DNA of 64,000 bases from Bacteroidales bacterium UBA7569 (lineage in GTDB: Bacteria; Bacteroidota; Bacteroidia; Bacteroidales; Paludibacteraceae): assembly GCA_002477945.1 (NCBI GenBank), contig DLLF01000002.1:280987-344986 (forward strand), given 5' to 3'. The notes under the pieces are model-generated. The model was not told where the DNA came from, did not search any database, and worked only from the letters and a program-made list of their open reading frames with translations. Every line of letters starts with the position of its first letter. Position 1 is the stretch's first letter. Below, one piece after another: positions 17,625 through 27,173 of the stretch. The translations under genes were made by a program, and so were the position numbers.

Positions 17625-20447
17625 ATGAAAAAACACATTTATATACTTACATTTCTCCTATTAGCATGGGGCAATTGTTTGCCTCTGTTTGCGGCAGCAG
17701 GCACGGAGGGCAAAGAGTTCTGGGTAGCCTTGACGATAGGAAGAGCACCTCAAGACAAGGGAAGCGACTCCGAGTTTTATATCTGCGTATCCTCGAAAAA
17801 CCGTCAGGGAGAAGTAACAGTGAGTAACCCCATAAGCGGTTGGCAGAAAACGTATCTTATTCCACCCGGAACAGGATGGCTCGAAATAAAAGATATACCA
17901 GAAAATGTGATCTATCCCTTTGGGGATGGCGTAACGAAGCAATGGGCTCAAGCATCGGGGAATAGATACAACACAGGGTTGCGTGTCAGTTGTACGGAGA
18001 ATATGTCAGTCTTTGCCGCCATGCGCTACACATACGCATTTGATGCGACCAATGTATTACCCACAACGGCTTTACAATCGGATTATATCATCCAAGAGTA
18101 TCCACCTTATGGTAATGATGGAACCGCTTTCAGTAACTTTTGTGTACTTGCTACGGAAGATAACACTGAAGTTGAAATTACTCCCTACAATACAACCTAT
18201 TGCAGGAAAGCAGGCGGAACCCCGTTCACCGTAACATTGAACAAGGGTGAAGTATATTATCTATGCAGTCAGGAAGGAACTGAAGACAATGCGAGTGCAG
18301 TCTCTCTATCGGGAAGCAAGGTACATGCCAAAGGCGGCAAGAAAATAGCAGTATTCAACGGCGATGTATGTACACGTACACCGAACAACGTATCAGCTCG
18401 GGACATTAACTATGAGCAGGCTATTCCGACAGACTATTGGGGACGTGAGTTCGTTGTTACCCGTTCCAAAGAAAAAGATGCCAACCGCTTCCGTATAACT
18501 GCCATGGAGGACGGAACCGTTGTATCAATAGATGGTTCTCAAGTCGCAACCTTAGCGGCATGTGAGACCTTTGAGTTTGAGTTGGCCATCACCAAGCAAA
18601 TGAACAAAACAACCCTGCCTGCAAGTTATTGCTTTGTGGAAGATGCCGCCTACGTAAGCACTTCTTGTCCTGTCGCTTTATATAATTATGATACAGGAAA
18701 TAGCTACAAAAGCAAAGATAAGAATGTCCTGAGCGAATTTGTTGGAGAAAAAGGGGATCCTTCCATGACATGGGTCAGTCCGCTTGAGCAGAAAATTAGT
18801 GAGATTACGTTTGGTGTAATGAACACGGACAAAACAACCAAACATTTCGTGAACATCGTCACAGAGACTGCAAACACAGGTAACGTGGAGTTGCGGGAAG
18901 TGAGAGCGGGACAATTTGGGTTTAATATGGTTTCTCCTTCGGATTTTGTTTCTGTAACGGGATTACCTGGTTATTCGTATGCTCGAGTTCCCTTGACTGA
19001 AAACCAAAATACAATTTACACGTTAAAGGGTGATGGCGGTTTCATAGCCCACGTGTATGGCAATGGTGATGATGAAAGTTATGCCTATTCCGTAGGATCG
19101 GCTGCTGTGAGACGAGGCATTGAAATAGGCAACCAGATCTGGCAGGACGGGGTGACTTCGGATGTAACTTACTGCATCGGAGAACCCATACACCTGAATG
19201 CACAGGTGGGAAGTGACATCATTGACTACGCTGATTGGGACATGGGTGACGGTTCGACGAAAAAAGGTAGTATGAATGCTACCAACATTGCCTTTGATTA
19301 TACGTATGAATCTCCCGGCTGGTATGACATCACAGCAACAGTATATGCTCATAAAGACTGCCCCTATTCCCAGTACCCGCCGGAAGATGTAAACATTGCA
19401 ATTCATGTGGTAAGACCTGACACTATAAAAAGAAACTTCTTCATCTGCGAAGGCGATACATTCAAGTATGGCGGACAAGAATATACACAACCTCAAAAAG
19501 ACACCATACACTTCGATTGCGACAGTGTAGTTATATTCAACCTGGAAGTTGGGTTGAAGACAGACAGCACATTGCAACTGACAGCACGGGACAGTTGTTA
19601 TTGGAACGGAACAATGTACTATCAGTCAGGAAAATACGAATGGAAAGGAACCAATGCCGCAGGTTGCGACAGCACGGTATATTTGGACTTGCATATTCTT
19701 ACCTGCTTGGAACTGGCAAGTTCCAACGAAATCTATACGTTCTGCGGCGATGATGAAAGTATTTCCCTACCCTATGCTTATATCAAAGGGGACATCGGAA
19801 CAGCACAACTGAGATTCGGAGACAAAACAGTTCCTCTAAATGAGGACAACGGAAGTTTTGTTGCCGATATGCAGTATTTCCATCCTGCACACTATAGCGC
19901 AACCATCGAGGTGGAAGACACTATCTGCCAACAAACAATAGAATTGCCCGTAACGTTCGATATAATGTATCCATCCGCTATCATTCGTCAGAAATGGGCC
20001 AATGTGCTGGCTCTGTATAATGCGGAAAAGAACGGAGGATATACGTTCAGTTCCTACCAATGGTATAAAAACGGAGAACCGATTGAAGGAGCAACAGGGT
20101 CATACTACCATAGTGATGAACCGTTCAACAGTACAGACGAATATAGTGTACTCTTAAGCAGAGAAGGTGCTGAAAACCTGTTTACATGCCCGTTGACAGC
20201 ATCCGCTGTGGAAGAAAAGAGTTTAATCCGCATACAGCCGACTCTGGTAACTGTTGGTGAATCTATCAGTATCTCAACAAATTGTGACGCCGAGGCAGTA
20301 TTGTACAATAGTCTTGGAGTACGGCAGCAGGCAATTCGTTGTGAAGGATATAACGAGATAGCCGCTCCGCAAAGAACAGGGGTGTATATGCTAAACATTG
20401 TATTGAAAACAGGAGAACAGAAAACAATACAGATAATCGTACAATAA
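17625..20447 (+). CDS. Second T9SS-secreted IgGFc-binding-domain surface protein
   Basis: 940 residues. Signal peptide about 1-25. It is a clear paralogue of the protein at 12814: GKEFWVALTI, FDATNVLPTTALQSDY, DNTEVEI, GKKIAVFNG, AIPTDYWGREF, TSCPVALYNYD and FIAHVYGNG are shared in the same order. A PKD-like domain lies at about 520-590 (ADWDMGDGSTKKG). A Cys-containing repeat-like region follows (DSCYWNGTMYYQSG). The end (RIQPTLVTVGESISI ... GVYMLNIV ... IQIIVQ) is a type A T9SS sorting domain. It probably belongs to one transcript with the OmpA protein 21 bp upstream. A surface adhesin role is inferred. Confidence 0.85.
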   Translation: MKKHIYILTFLLLAWGNCLPLFAAAGTEGKEFWVALTIGRAPQDKGSDSEFYICVSSKNRQGEVTVSNPISGWQKTYLIPPGTGWLEIKDIPENVIYPFGDGVTKQWAQASGNRYNTGLRVSCTENMSVFAAMRYTYAFDATNVLPTTALQSDYIIQEYPPYGNDGTAFSNFCVLATEDNTEVEITPYNTTYCRKAGGTPFTVTLNKGEVYYLCSQEGTEDNASAVSLSGSKVHAKGGKKIAVFNGDVCTRTPNNVSARDINYEQAIPTDYWGREFVVTRSKEKDANRFRITAMEDGTVVSIDGSQVATLAACETFEFELAITKQMNKTTLPASYCFVEDAAYVSTSCPVALYNYDTGNSYKSKDKNVLSEFVGEKGDPSMTWVSPLEQKISEITFGVMNTDKTTKHFVNIVTETANTGNVELREVRAGQFGFNMVSPSDFVSVTGLPGYSYARVPLTENQNTIYTLKGDGGFIAHVYGNGDDESYAYSVGSAAVRRGIEIGNQIWQDGVTSDVTYCIGEPIHLNAQVGSDIIDYADWDMGDGSTKKGSMNATNIAFDYTYESPGWYDITATVYAHKDCPYSQYPPEDVNIAIHVVRPDTIKRNFFICEGDTFKYGGQEYTQPQKDTIHFDCDSVVIFNLEVGLKTDSTLQLTARDSCYWNGTMYYQSGKYEWKGTNAAGCDSTVYLDLHILTCLELASSNEIYTFCGDDESISLPYAYIKGDIGTAQLRFGDKTVPLNEDNGSFVADMQYFHPAHYSATIEVEDTICQQTIELPVTFDIMYPSAIIRQKWANVLALYNAEKNGGYTFSSYQWYKNGEPIEGATGSYYHSDEPFNSTDEYSVLLSREGAENLFTCPLTASAVEEKSLIRIQPTLVTVGESISISTNCDAEAVLYNSLGVRQQAIRCEGYNEIAAPQRTGVYMLNIVLKTGEQKTIQIIVQ

Positions 20448-20548
20448 AATGGTTGGAGAATGAAGGAGTTTTTGCGGTTGCAAGGATGATGCGTTAATGG
20501 CTACACCTCAATAGATTATGATTTTTTTCTAAAAAAAACACCAAAAGT

Positions 20549-20580
20549 CTTGTGGGAATAGAAAAAACATCGTACCTTTG
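20549..20580 (+). promoter_or_regulatory. Promoter of tRNA-Val
   Basis: CTTG (20549-20552), 20 bp, TACCTTTG (20573-20580), 21 bp ahead of the tRNA 5' end. It is a full Bacteroidetes consensus promoter. Confidence 0.85.
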
Positions 20581-20601
20581 CAACCGCAAAAGAGAAAGAG
20601 A

Positions 20602-20676
20602 GGGCGTTTAGCTCAGCTGGTTTAGAGCATCTGCCTTACAAGCAGAGGGTCTGCGGTTCGAATCCGTAAACGCCCA
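20602..20676 (+). tRNA. tRNA-Val (anticodon TAC)
   Basis: A 75-nt cloverleaf. The acceptor GGGCGTT pairs with AACGCCC. The anticodon stem TCTGC/GCAGA closes loop CTTACAA, giving anticodon TAC (reads GUA). The T-loop has GGTTCGAATCC. The 3' CCA is not encoded. Confidence 0.96.
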
Positions 20677-20694
20677 CAAAAGAAAAACATTTTG

Positions 20695-20735
20695 AAATCA
20701 GTAAGTTACAGATTGTGACTTACTGATTTTTTCTT
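20695..20735 (+). terminator. Terminator after tRNA-Val
   Basis: A perfect 12-bp stem (20695-20706 with 20718-20729, AAATCAGTAAGT) is followed by a T-rich tail TTTTCTTC. It is a strong intrinsic terminator. Confidence 0.88.
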
Positions 20736-20934
20736 CTACAAGATGCAGCAGACATCGAGTCATTGCTCGCATAACAGTCTCAATAGTCAGAGTATGACCG
20801 TTGCCATCGACAGCATATAAGAACCTTTTTATGTCGTCTCCGACAAGCAACAGGAAGAAATGGCATCCCCTCATCATTACCGCTCTACAGCCTCCGCGGA
20901 TCCGCTACTCCGTAAATTCCACAGCAATAAATCA

Positions 20935-21085
20935 CGACCCCTCAAGCCGACCTCAAGCACCCCTCATCGACCCATGAAGCCTCCCTGAACGGGAGAGCAA
21001 CAAAATTGAATAACGAAGATATTAACCCCTTCTTTGGAGGGGTTGGGGAAGCCTGAATTGTCCAATCGTAAATATCTTGACCCAT
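20935..21085 (+). repeat. Dispersed intergenic repeat, copy A
   Basis: Starts CGACCCCTCAAGCCGACCTC and continues through ACCCCTTCTTTGGAGGGGTTG (about 21027) to an AATCGTAAATATCTTGA segment. The same modules recur at 39749, 49875 and, inverted, 63505. The remainder of the 20736-21239 gap shows no gene. Confidence 0.8.
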
Positions 21086-21239
21086 GAACGGAAAATCAAT
21101 GAAAAGATTACCGCATTATAAGCCGTCAAATTCAAACATCTTCAAATCGCCAAGAAATAACTCAGAAACAAGCACAAACCCAACGGCACTAAAATCTATA
21201 GAGCCTGTAAGTATAGTCTCGCTTTTTTCCTTCAATTTG

Positions 21240-21270
21240 TTTGTTGTATTACTTTTATTTTGTACCTTTG
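21240..21270 (+). promoter_or_regulatory. Promoter of DUF177-rpmF
   Basis: TTTG (21240-21243), 19 bp, TACCTTTG (21263-21270), giving a very short leader before the ATG at 21295. Confidence 0.85.
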
Positions 21271-21294
21271 CAGCCACTTTTGTACTGATAATCC

Positions 21295-21792
21295 ATGCAG
21301 GAAAAAGAAACTTACATAGTAAACCTAAACAGTTTGCAAGAAGGCACTTACGAGAAACAGTTCCATCTTGAAGATGATTTTTTCTCGCGGAAGGAAGCCA
21401 AGGAACTGCTGGGAGGCGATTGTCTTGCAAAGGTCGAACTGCTGCGCAAAGGGGATGATTTTCGGCTGGAAATGCAAATCAAAGGCAATGTCCGTTGTGT
21501 TTGCGACCGCTGTTTGGATGAAGTTATGATTCCTATGGACTGCGAAGAAACCCTTTCTGTCCGGTTGGGGCGTATGGCGTCCGGCGACGAAGATGTGGTT
21601 TGGGTCGATCCGATGGAAGGAAATTTGGATTTGGCGTGGCTTTTGTATGAATTGGTGGAAATAAATCTTCCTATAGTGATACGTCACCAGGAGGGCGGGT
21701 GCAATCCTCAAATGGAGGAACTTCTCCAATCTCACCTCTGTTCGCTGAAAGAAGATGATGATGAAAACCGCACGGCTTGTCCCGAAACCTGA
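21295..21792 (+). CDS. DUF177 (YceD-family) protein upstream of L32
   Basis: 165 residues of the DUF177/YceD family. The conserved cysteine cluster is RCVCDRCLDEV (about 63-73), followed by an acidic C-terminus. In bacteria and plants members are encoded next to rpmF and are linked to 23S rRNA accumulation or ribosome assembly. Here rpmF follows after 39 bp, the usual arrangement. Cytosolic, no signal peptide. Confidence 0.88.
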   Translation: MQEKETYIVNLNSLQEGTYEKQFHLEDDFFSRKEAKELLGGDCLAKVELLRKGDDFRLEMQIKGNVRCVCDRCLDEVMIPMDCEETLSVRLGRMASGDEDVVWVDPMEGNLDLAWLLYELVEINLPIVIRHQEGGCNPQMEELLQSHLCSLKEDDDENRTACPET

Positions 21793-21831
21793 GGCGGCAT
21801 AGAATAATAAACAAATTAAATAATTGAAGAT

Positions 21832-22017
21832 ATGGCACATCCTAAACGAAAACAATCGCACACCAGAACTGCGAAACGTCGTACACATGACGTAGCAAAG
21901 TTGCCCACATTGGCAGTTTGCCCTAACTGTGGTGCTACCTACATCTACCACACAGTATGCGGTTCTTGTGGGTACTATCGCGGTAAACTCGCTATTGAAA
22001 CTGCCGCGGAGGCGTGA
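21832..22017 (+). CDS. rpmF: 50S ribosomal protein L32
   Basis: 61 residues, the normal length for L32. The N-terminus MAHPKRKQSHTRTAKRR is the basic rRNA-binding tail. A zinc-ribbon follows with CPNC and CGSC pairs, i.e. the zinc-binding version of L32. It is co-transcribed with DUF177. In many Bacteroidales fabH follows, but here the next gene is a pseudouridine synthase. Confidence 0.96.
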   Translation: MAHPKRKQSHTRTAKRRTHDVAKLPTLAVCPNCGATYIYHTVCGSCGYYRGKLAIETAAEA

Positions 22018-22119
22018 TCTGTGAGTGGTAAAACAACAACGTGCAAACTCTGAGCATTCCTGCTCGGAGTTGTTGTTGTGTAATCGCCTGTAAATAAGGT
22101 ATTATTCTTAATTTTATAT

Positions 22120-23301
22120 ATGGAAACCAACAAATCAAGGTGGCATTCCCCTTCGGGAGGAAGAGGTGCCACAGAAGGCTCGGAGTACCGGCAAAACTAT
22201 AATCGTCCGCGTAACAATTCCTATTCACATCACTCCGACAACCATTATTCTAATCCGGAAAGACGTCGTTTTCATTCCGATTCCGAAGAACAGGAACGGA
22301 AAACTTTCCACAGTAGGTACAATTCCGAAAATCCGAGAGAAGGCTATCGCCCGCGCTTTAATCCCGATGGGGAAGCACCTCGTCCGCGTCGCCAACGTTT
22401 CGTGGCTGGACAAGAGGGCTCGGAAACGGCTCGCACCCCTCGCTACACACGTGTTGACGGACGACAGAACACTCCAGAAGGAGGGTATGCCCGCCCAAGA
22501 TTGTCATCGCCTGCACGCCGCGAAGGCAGTGTTTACACCAAACGCAAGCAGATGGTCTATCGTCAGCAAGAGGTGGATCCTACCAAGCCCGTACGGCTCA
22601 ATAAGTTTCTTGCCAACGCAGGAATATGTTCTCGCCGCGAGGCAGACGATTTCATTCAGGCTGGAGTCATTACCGTCAATGGGGAAGTCGTTACGCTGTT
22701 GGGTGCTAAAGTCCTTCCCACCGACAAGGTGATGTTCCACGACCAACCCGTACGCTCGGAACACAAGGTATATATCCTGCTCAATAAACCGAAAGATTGC
22801 GTTACAACCACCGATGACCCGCAAGACAGAAAAACAGTCCTGGACATTGTCAAGAATGCTTGTGCCGAGCGCATATATCCGGTCGGACGTCTCGACCGGA
22901 ACACAACGGGCGTATTGCTCTTGACCAACGATGGCGATTTGGCGGCAAAACTCACACATCCCAAGTTCGGAAAGAAGAAAATATATGCCGCTACGCTCGA
23001 CCACGATTTGGAACAGGCGGATTATGATACCATCATGGCAGGCATCACGTTGGACGACGAACTGATCGTTCCAGATGCGTTGGAGTTTACCCACGAAGAC
23101 GATCGCCGCCATATAGGATTGGAGATTCACTCGGGACAGAACAGAGTGGTACGCCGTATCTTCGAGAAAGTGGGATACAAAGTACTCCAACTCGACCGCG
23201 TCTCGTTTGCCGGTCTCACCAAGAAGAACGTGCCGCGCGGCAAGTATCGATTCCTTACGCCACGCGAAGTGGCAATGCTTCAAATGGGTTCCTTTAGTTG
23301 A
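22120..23301 (+). CDS. RluB/RsuA-type rRNA pseudouridine synthase with Arg-rich N-terminal extension
   Basis: 393 residues. The C-terminal ~235 residues form a standard enzyme: an S4 RNA-binding domain (about 155-215, RLNKFLANAGICSRREADDFI) and a catalytic domain with the active-site motif GRLDRNTTGVLLLTNDGD, whose first Asp is the catalytic residue, ending near LQLDRVSFAGLTKKN. The first ~150 residues are a low-complexity Arg/Ser/Asn/Pro-rich tail, common in Bacteroidetes homologues and likely an RNA-binding disordered region. It converts a specific uridine in 23S (RluB type) or 16S rRNA; RluB is the more likely match but is not certain. Confidence 0.88.
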   Translation: METNKSRWHSPSGGRGATEGSEYRQNYNRPRNNSYSHHSDNHYSNPERRRFHSDSEEQERKTFHSRYNSENPREGYRPRFNPDGEAPRPRRQRFVAGQEGSETARTPRYTRVDGRQNTPEGGYARPRLSSPARREGSVYTKRKQMVYRQQEVDPTKPVRLNKFLANAGICSRREADDFIQAGVITVNGEVVTLLGAKVLPTDKVMFHDQPVRSEHKVYILLNKPKDCVTTTDDPQDRKTVLDIVKNACAERIYPVGRLDRNTTGVLLLTNDGDLAAKLTHPKFGKKKIYAATLDHDLEQADYDTIMAGITLDDELIVPDALEFTHEDDRRHIGLEIHSGQNRVVRRIFEKVGYKVLQLDRVSFAGLTKKNVPRGKYRFLTPREVAMLQMGSFS

Positions 23302-23331
23302 TGCTTGAGGCTTAAAAAGCACAAAAAGGTG

Positions 23332-23369
23332 CGGCTGTGAAGAAATTATTGTCTATCTTTGCAACCGCA
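23332..23369 (+). promoter_or_regulatory. Promoter of the LysM glucosaminidase operon
   Basis: A -7 box TATCTTTG (23354-23361) lies 27 bp before the ATG. It is bracketed by GTGCGG (about 23330) and CCGCAC (about 23365), a 6-bp inverted repeat. The -33 element is weak. Confidence 0.5.
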
Positions 23370-23387
23370 CTTAATTTTGTCTGAGGA

Positions 23388-24446
23388 ATGAAGAAAGTCA
23401 TAACGGTCACATTATTCTGCATAGTTTCTGCCGTTCTCTCTGGTCAAACCACTCGGGAACTCTACGAAGCGTACATCAGCCGGTACTATCGTCTTGCCCA
23501 ACAGCAGCAACAACTCTATGGGGTTCCTGCCTGCATCACGCTGGCACAGGGACTCCTTGAATCGGGAGCAGGACGCAGCCTGTTGGCACAGAAAGCCAAC
23601 AACCACTTCGGAATAAAGTGTGCCGGCGACTGGTCTGGAAGCACATTCCATAAGGACGACGACACAAAAGACGAATGTTTTCGCAAGTACAAGAAAGTGG
23701 AAGATTCCTACCGCGACCACTCACTTTTTCTGCAACGCCCGCGCTATGCCGAACTGTTCACACTCTCGCTCTCCGACTACAAAGGATGGGCGCATGGTTT
23801 GAGACGCTGCGGATATGCCACCGACCCCGCCTATGCAGGCAAACTGATTAAACTTATTGAGGACTACGACCTCTTGAAATACGTCTCGCAGACCGACGAT
23901 GTCCAACAATCCGATCAACCGACCCCAAAATCGCACAAAGCAACAAAACATAAACACAACGGCAAAGTACACGCCAAACCGGCAGGAAAAACGAGTAATG
24001 TTGCCTCACCCGATCCTCAAACCGACACGCTCACTATTTCGCCATCCTCTCAAATAAAAACGGCTGCCTCCCAAGCAACTATGGGGACGGTTGACCTGTT
24101 TGCTGAACATAAAGTGATGCGCAACAACCACCGTCGTTACGTGGTGGCACGAGAAGGTGACACCTTCCAAAGCATCGCCATGGAGTTCAACATACGACTA
24201 TCTGCTATCTATCGTTACAACGATATACGCAACACCGGCTATGTCCTGCAAGAAGGCGACAAGGTCTATCTCCAACTCAAACGCACAAAAGCCGCAAAAC
24301 GTTATGCCACCTATCGGGTACGGAAAGGAGAGAATATATGGCAAATAGCACAGGACAAAGGCATACAAATCAAACGGATATACACCCTCAACGGCATTGC
24401 CGAAGGACAAGATGTTTCTCTTAACCAAGAACTGCGCCTACGATGA
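23388..24446 (+). CDS. Secreted glucosaminidase with two LysM domains
   Basis: 352 residues. Signal peptide about 1-19. A glucosaminidase domain (about 22-165) shows ITLAQGLLESGAGRSLLAQKANNHFGIKC, with the catalytic Glu in LLESG. A Lys/Thr-rich linker (about 180-235) follows, then two LysM peptidoglycan-binding domains (about 253-295, starting YVVAREGDTFQSIA; and about 304-350, YRVRKGENIWQIA). It cleaves GlcNAc-MurNAc links in peptidoglycan and should act in the periplasm during wall turnover or cell separation. Its stop overlaps the start of the DUF721 gene by 4 bp. Confidence 0.9.
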   Translation: MKKVITVTLFCIVSAVLSGQTTRELYEAYISRYYRLAQQQQQLYGVPACITLAQGLLESGAGRSLLAQKANNHFGIKCAGDWSGSTFHKDDDTKDECFRKYKKVEDSYRDHSLFLQRPRYAELFTLSLSDYKGWAHGLRRCGYATDPAYAGKLIKLIEDYDLLKYVSQTDDVQQSDQPTPKSHKATKHKHNGKVHAKPAGKTSNVASPDPQTDTLTISPSSQIKTAASQATMGTVDLFAEHKVMRNNHRRYVVAREGDTFQSIAMEFNIRLSAIYRYNDIRNTGYVLQEGDKVYLQLKRTKAAKRYATYRVRKGENIWQIAQDKGIQIKRIYTLNGIAEGQDVSLNQELRLR

Positions 24447-24733
24447 GAAGACAGAATACGGAAAGCATCGGAGCGGTGATAACGCAGTTCCTGAGGGAAC
24501 AAGGATTGGAAAAGCCGTTTTTGGAACACAAAGTGGTGGAGGCTTGGCCGCGGCTACTGGGAACAACAGTGGCTCATTATACGGGAAAGATGGAGGTTCG
24601 GAATGGTGTACTCTATGTCCAAATCCGATCTGCCGCCCTTCGCAGCGAACTGTTTCTTTGCCGGTTCAAACTGGTTGAAAAGTTAAATGCGGAAGTTGGA
24701 GCCGAAGTCCTCACCGATATCAGGTTGTTATAA
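24443..24733 (+). CDS. DUF721 (DciA-like) protein
   Basis: 96 residues, the DUF721 fold: IGAVITQFLREQGLEKPFLEHKVVEAWPRLLG at the N-terminus and a beta-hairpin (GVLYVQIRSAALRSELFL). In other bacteria this domain is found in DciA, which loads the replicative helicase DnaB; the short Bacteroidetes version lacks the long extension, so the role is inferred only. Its end is 13 bp before the MutS2 start. Confidence 0.82.
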   Translation: MRRQNTESIGAVITQFLREQGLEKPFLEHKVVEAWPRLLGTTVAHYTGKMEVRNGVLYVQIRSAALRSELFLCRFKLVEKLNAEVGAEVLTDIRLL

Positions 24734-24746
24734 TTTTCTGCCCTGT

Positions 24747-27173
24747 ATGCTCTACCCCGTTGACTTCGAAAGTAAAATAAACTTCACGGCTGTCCGCGAC
24801 TACCTGTGGAAGCATTGTTCATTTTCCATTGGCAGAGAACAGGTGGAGCAACTCACGTTTCAAACCCGACCCGACAAGATCCGGAGCCTCTTGTCTGAAA
24901 CATGGGAAATGTTGTGCGTGTTGCAGGATGCCTCTCTCAATTTCCCAAGATGCGAGATGCACGACCTGCGCGAAAGTCTCTTACGCATCCGTATTCAAGG
25001 GCTTTTCCTCGAAGAACAGGAACTGTTCCGTCTGCGCAAGTCATTGGAAACAATACGTCTTCTGAACATTTTTTTCACAAACCTGCCATCTCAGCGTTTT
25101 CCCGCCCTCACCGCATTCTATGAACGTGAGCAACTCGCCGATGTATCAACAGTCTTTCGTCTCATCGATGCCATACTTGATCAGTATGGACAACTTAAAG
25201 ACAATGCATCACCGGAATTGTCTCGGATACGAATCGACCTGCACCGTGCGCAAGTCTCTGTGGGGCGCACTCTCTCAGCGATTCTGCATCAAGCACAGCA
25301 AGACGGCATGGTGGAAAAAGATGTCGCCCCCACTCTTCGGGAAGGACGGCTTGTCATCCCTGTTTCCCCCGCCTATAAACGAAAATTGGGTGGAATCGTA
25401 CACGATGAATCGGCCACCGGCAAAACTATATATATTGAACCGCAGCAAGTTGTGGAGGCGAACAACCGCATTCGTGAATTAGAAGGAGACGAACGCAGGG
25501 AACGTACCCGTATCCTCATGCAGTGCAGCGACCGACTGCGCCCGCTGCTCCCCACCCTGTTATCATCACAAGACTTTCTTGGAAAGATTGACTTTCTCCT
25601 CTCCAAAGCACTCATGGCGAAAGAACTGAATGCCATTGCCCCACAGTTCCTCAACGACCCTGTCATTGATTGGAAAGAAGCATTTCACCCGGTCCTCTTG
25701 CTCAACTACAGGCAACAAGGAAAAACCGTTGTACCTCTCACCATAAGATTAAACTCCGACCATCGCATTCTGGTGATCTCAGGACCCAATGCCGGAGGAA
25801 AATCCGTCTGTCTCAAGACGGTAGCCCTACTCCAGTATATGCTCCAATGCGGACTGCTCGTTCCCGTACGGGAAGATACCGTGATGGGGTGTTTTCAAAG
25901 TATCTTCATCGACATTGGCGATGAGCAATCCATTGAGGACGACCTCTCTACCTATTCCTCTCACCTGCGCAACATGAAGTACTTCCTGCGCAATAGTAAT
26001 GCCGCAACGCTCTTGCTCATCGATGAGTTTGGTGGCGGCACCGAACCTAAAATTGGTGGAGCCATTGCAGAGGCTGTCTTGGAGGAACTCAATAAGACGC
26101 AAGCCTTTGGAGTTATCACGACCCACTACGACAACCTCAAACACATGGCGGAAGATACTCATGGCATTGTCAATGGAGCCATGCTCTATGATAGAGGACA
26201 AATGCGACCGCTCTTCCAACTCTCTATAGGGCAACCGGGAAGTTCGTTCGCTGTGGAGATTGCACAACTAATAGGGCTGCCCGATAGTCTTATCGCACGC
26301 GCAAAAGACTTGGTCGGTGAAGAGCATATCGATTACGATAAGCACCTGCAGGATATTGCACGGGACAAACGTTACTGGGAGAACAAACGAAAGCAGATTC
26401 GCCAACAGCAAAAGCATCTGGAAGAACGTATCGCATCCTACGATGAAGCCATGTCTTCCATCAGGCAGAAACAGCGTGAACTCTTGCAGCAGGCACAGCA
26501 GGAAGCCGCTAACCTGCTCAAGCAGACCAATGCCACCATAGAGAACACGATCCGTCAAATCCGTGAATCCGATGCCGAACGGGTTCGGACGAAAGAAGCA
26601 CGCGAACGACTCACTGCTTTTCGTAAACAAGTGGAGAACATGCCATTGGAGAAAAAAAGGGAGAAACGCACCGCCAAACCAAAACCTGTAATTCCTGCTC
26701 CTTCTGCAACAAAAGAGATAACGGTCGGTTGCCGTGTCCGTGTCAAGGGACAGACAATGGTAGGTGAAGTCTTGCAAATCACGGGGAAGATTGCACGGGT
26801 GGCGTATGGCAATTTGTCCTCCAAGGTAAACGTTTCCCATCTGGAATACGTGTCCGCACGTCAAGCGAAAAAAACACAATCGCAGCGTCCTCTGACGAAT
26901 GTAAGCGATGCCCTTCGGCAGAAAAAACTGCATTTCAACAGCCAGTTGGATTTGCGGGGAATGCGTGCCGACGAAGCCCTTTCCGTCTTGATGAATTATA
27001 TCGATGATGCCTTCATGGTGGGAATAGAAGAAGTGCGTATTCTTCACGGAACGGGTACGGGGGCATTGCGCGAAATGGTACATGGCTATCTCAAATGCCT
27101 GCAAGGCGTTTCCTCTTTCCACGACGCACACCCCGACGAAGGAGGAGCAGGCATTACGGTTGTTGAGTTCTGA
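24747..27173 (+). CDS. mutS2: Endonuclease MutS2
   Basis: 808 residues from the ATG of MLYPVDF; a longer frame exists but overlaps the previous gene. The domains are a MutS-like core with Walker A GPNAGGKS (about 345), Walker B LLLIDEFGGG (about 421), a long coiled coil (about 520-640) rich in Gln/Arg, and a C-terminal Smr nuclease domain (about 733-808, LDLRGMRADEAL, ILHGTGTGAL). MutS2 acts on branched DNA to suppress recombination and, in Bacillus, also splits collided ribosomes. It is the last gene of its run. Confidence 0.95.
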   Translation: MLYPVDFESKINFTAVRDYLWKHCSFSIGREQVEQLTFQTRPDKIRSLLSETWEMLCVLQDASLNFPRCEMHDLRESLLRIRIQGLFLEEQELFRLRKSLETIRLLNIFFTNLPSQRFPALTAFYEREQLADVSTVFRLIDAILDQYGQLKDNASPELSRIRIDLHRAQVSVGRTLSAILHQAQQDGMVEKDVAPTLREGRLVIPVSPAYKRKLGGIVHDESATGKTIYIEPQQVVEANNRIRELEGDERRERTRILMQCSDRLRPLLPTLLSSQDFLGKIDFLLSKALMAKELNAIAPQFLNDPVIDWKEAFHPVLLLNYRQQGKTVVPLTIRLNSDHRILVISGPNAGGKSVCLKTVALLQYMLQCGLLVPVREDTVMGCFQSIFIDIGDEQSIEDDLSTYSSHLRNMKYFLRNSNAATLLLIDEFGGGTEPKIGGAIAEAVLEELNKTQAFGVITTHYDNLKHMAEDTHGIVNGAMLYDRGQMRPLFQLSIGQPGSSFAVEIAQLIGLPDSLIARAKDLVGEEHIDYDKHLQDIARDKRYWENKRKQIRQQQKHLEERIASYDEAMSSIRQKQRELLQQAQQEAANLLKQTNATIENTIRQIRESDAERVRTKEARERLTAFRKQVENMPLEKKREKRTAKPKPVIPAPSATKEITVGCRVRVKGQTMVGEVLQITGKIARVAYGNLSSKVNVSHLEYVSARQAKKTQSQRPLTNVSDALRQKKLHFNSQLDLRGMRADEALSVLMNYIDDAFMVGIEEVRILHGTGTGALREMVHGYLKCLQGVSSFHDAHPDEGGAGITVVEF

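Noticed and set aside
21084..21371. 95-residue open frame before DUF177
   Set aside because: It crosses a repeat copy and the DUF177 promoter and overlaps the DUF177 start in another frame.
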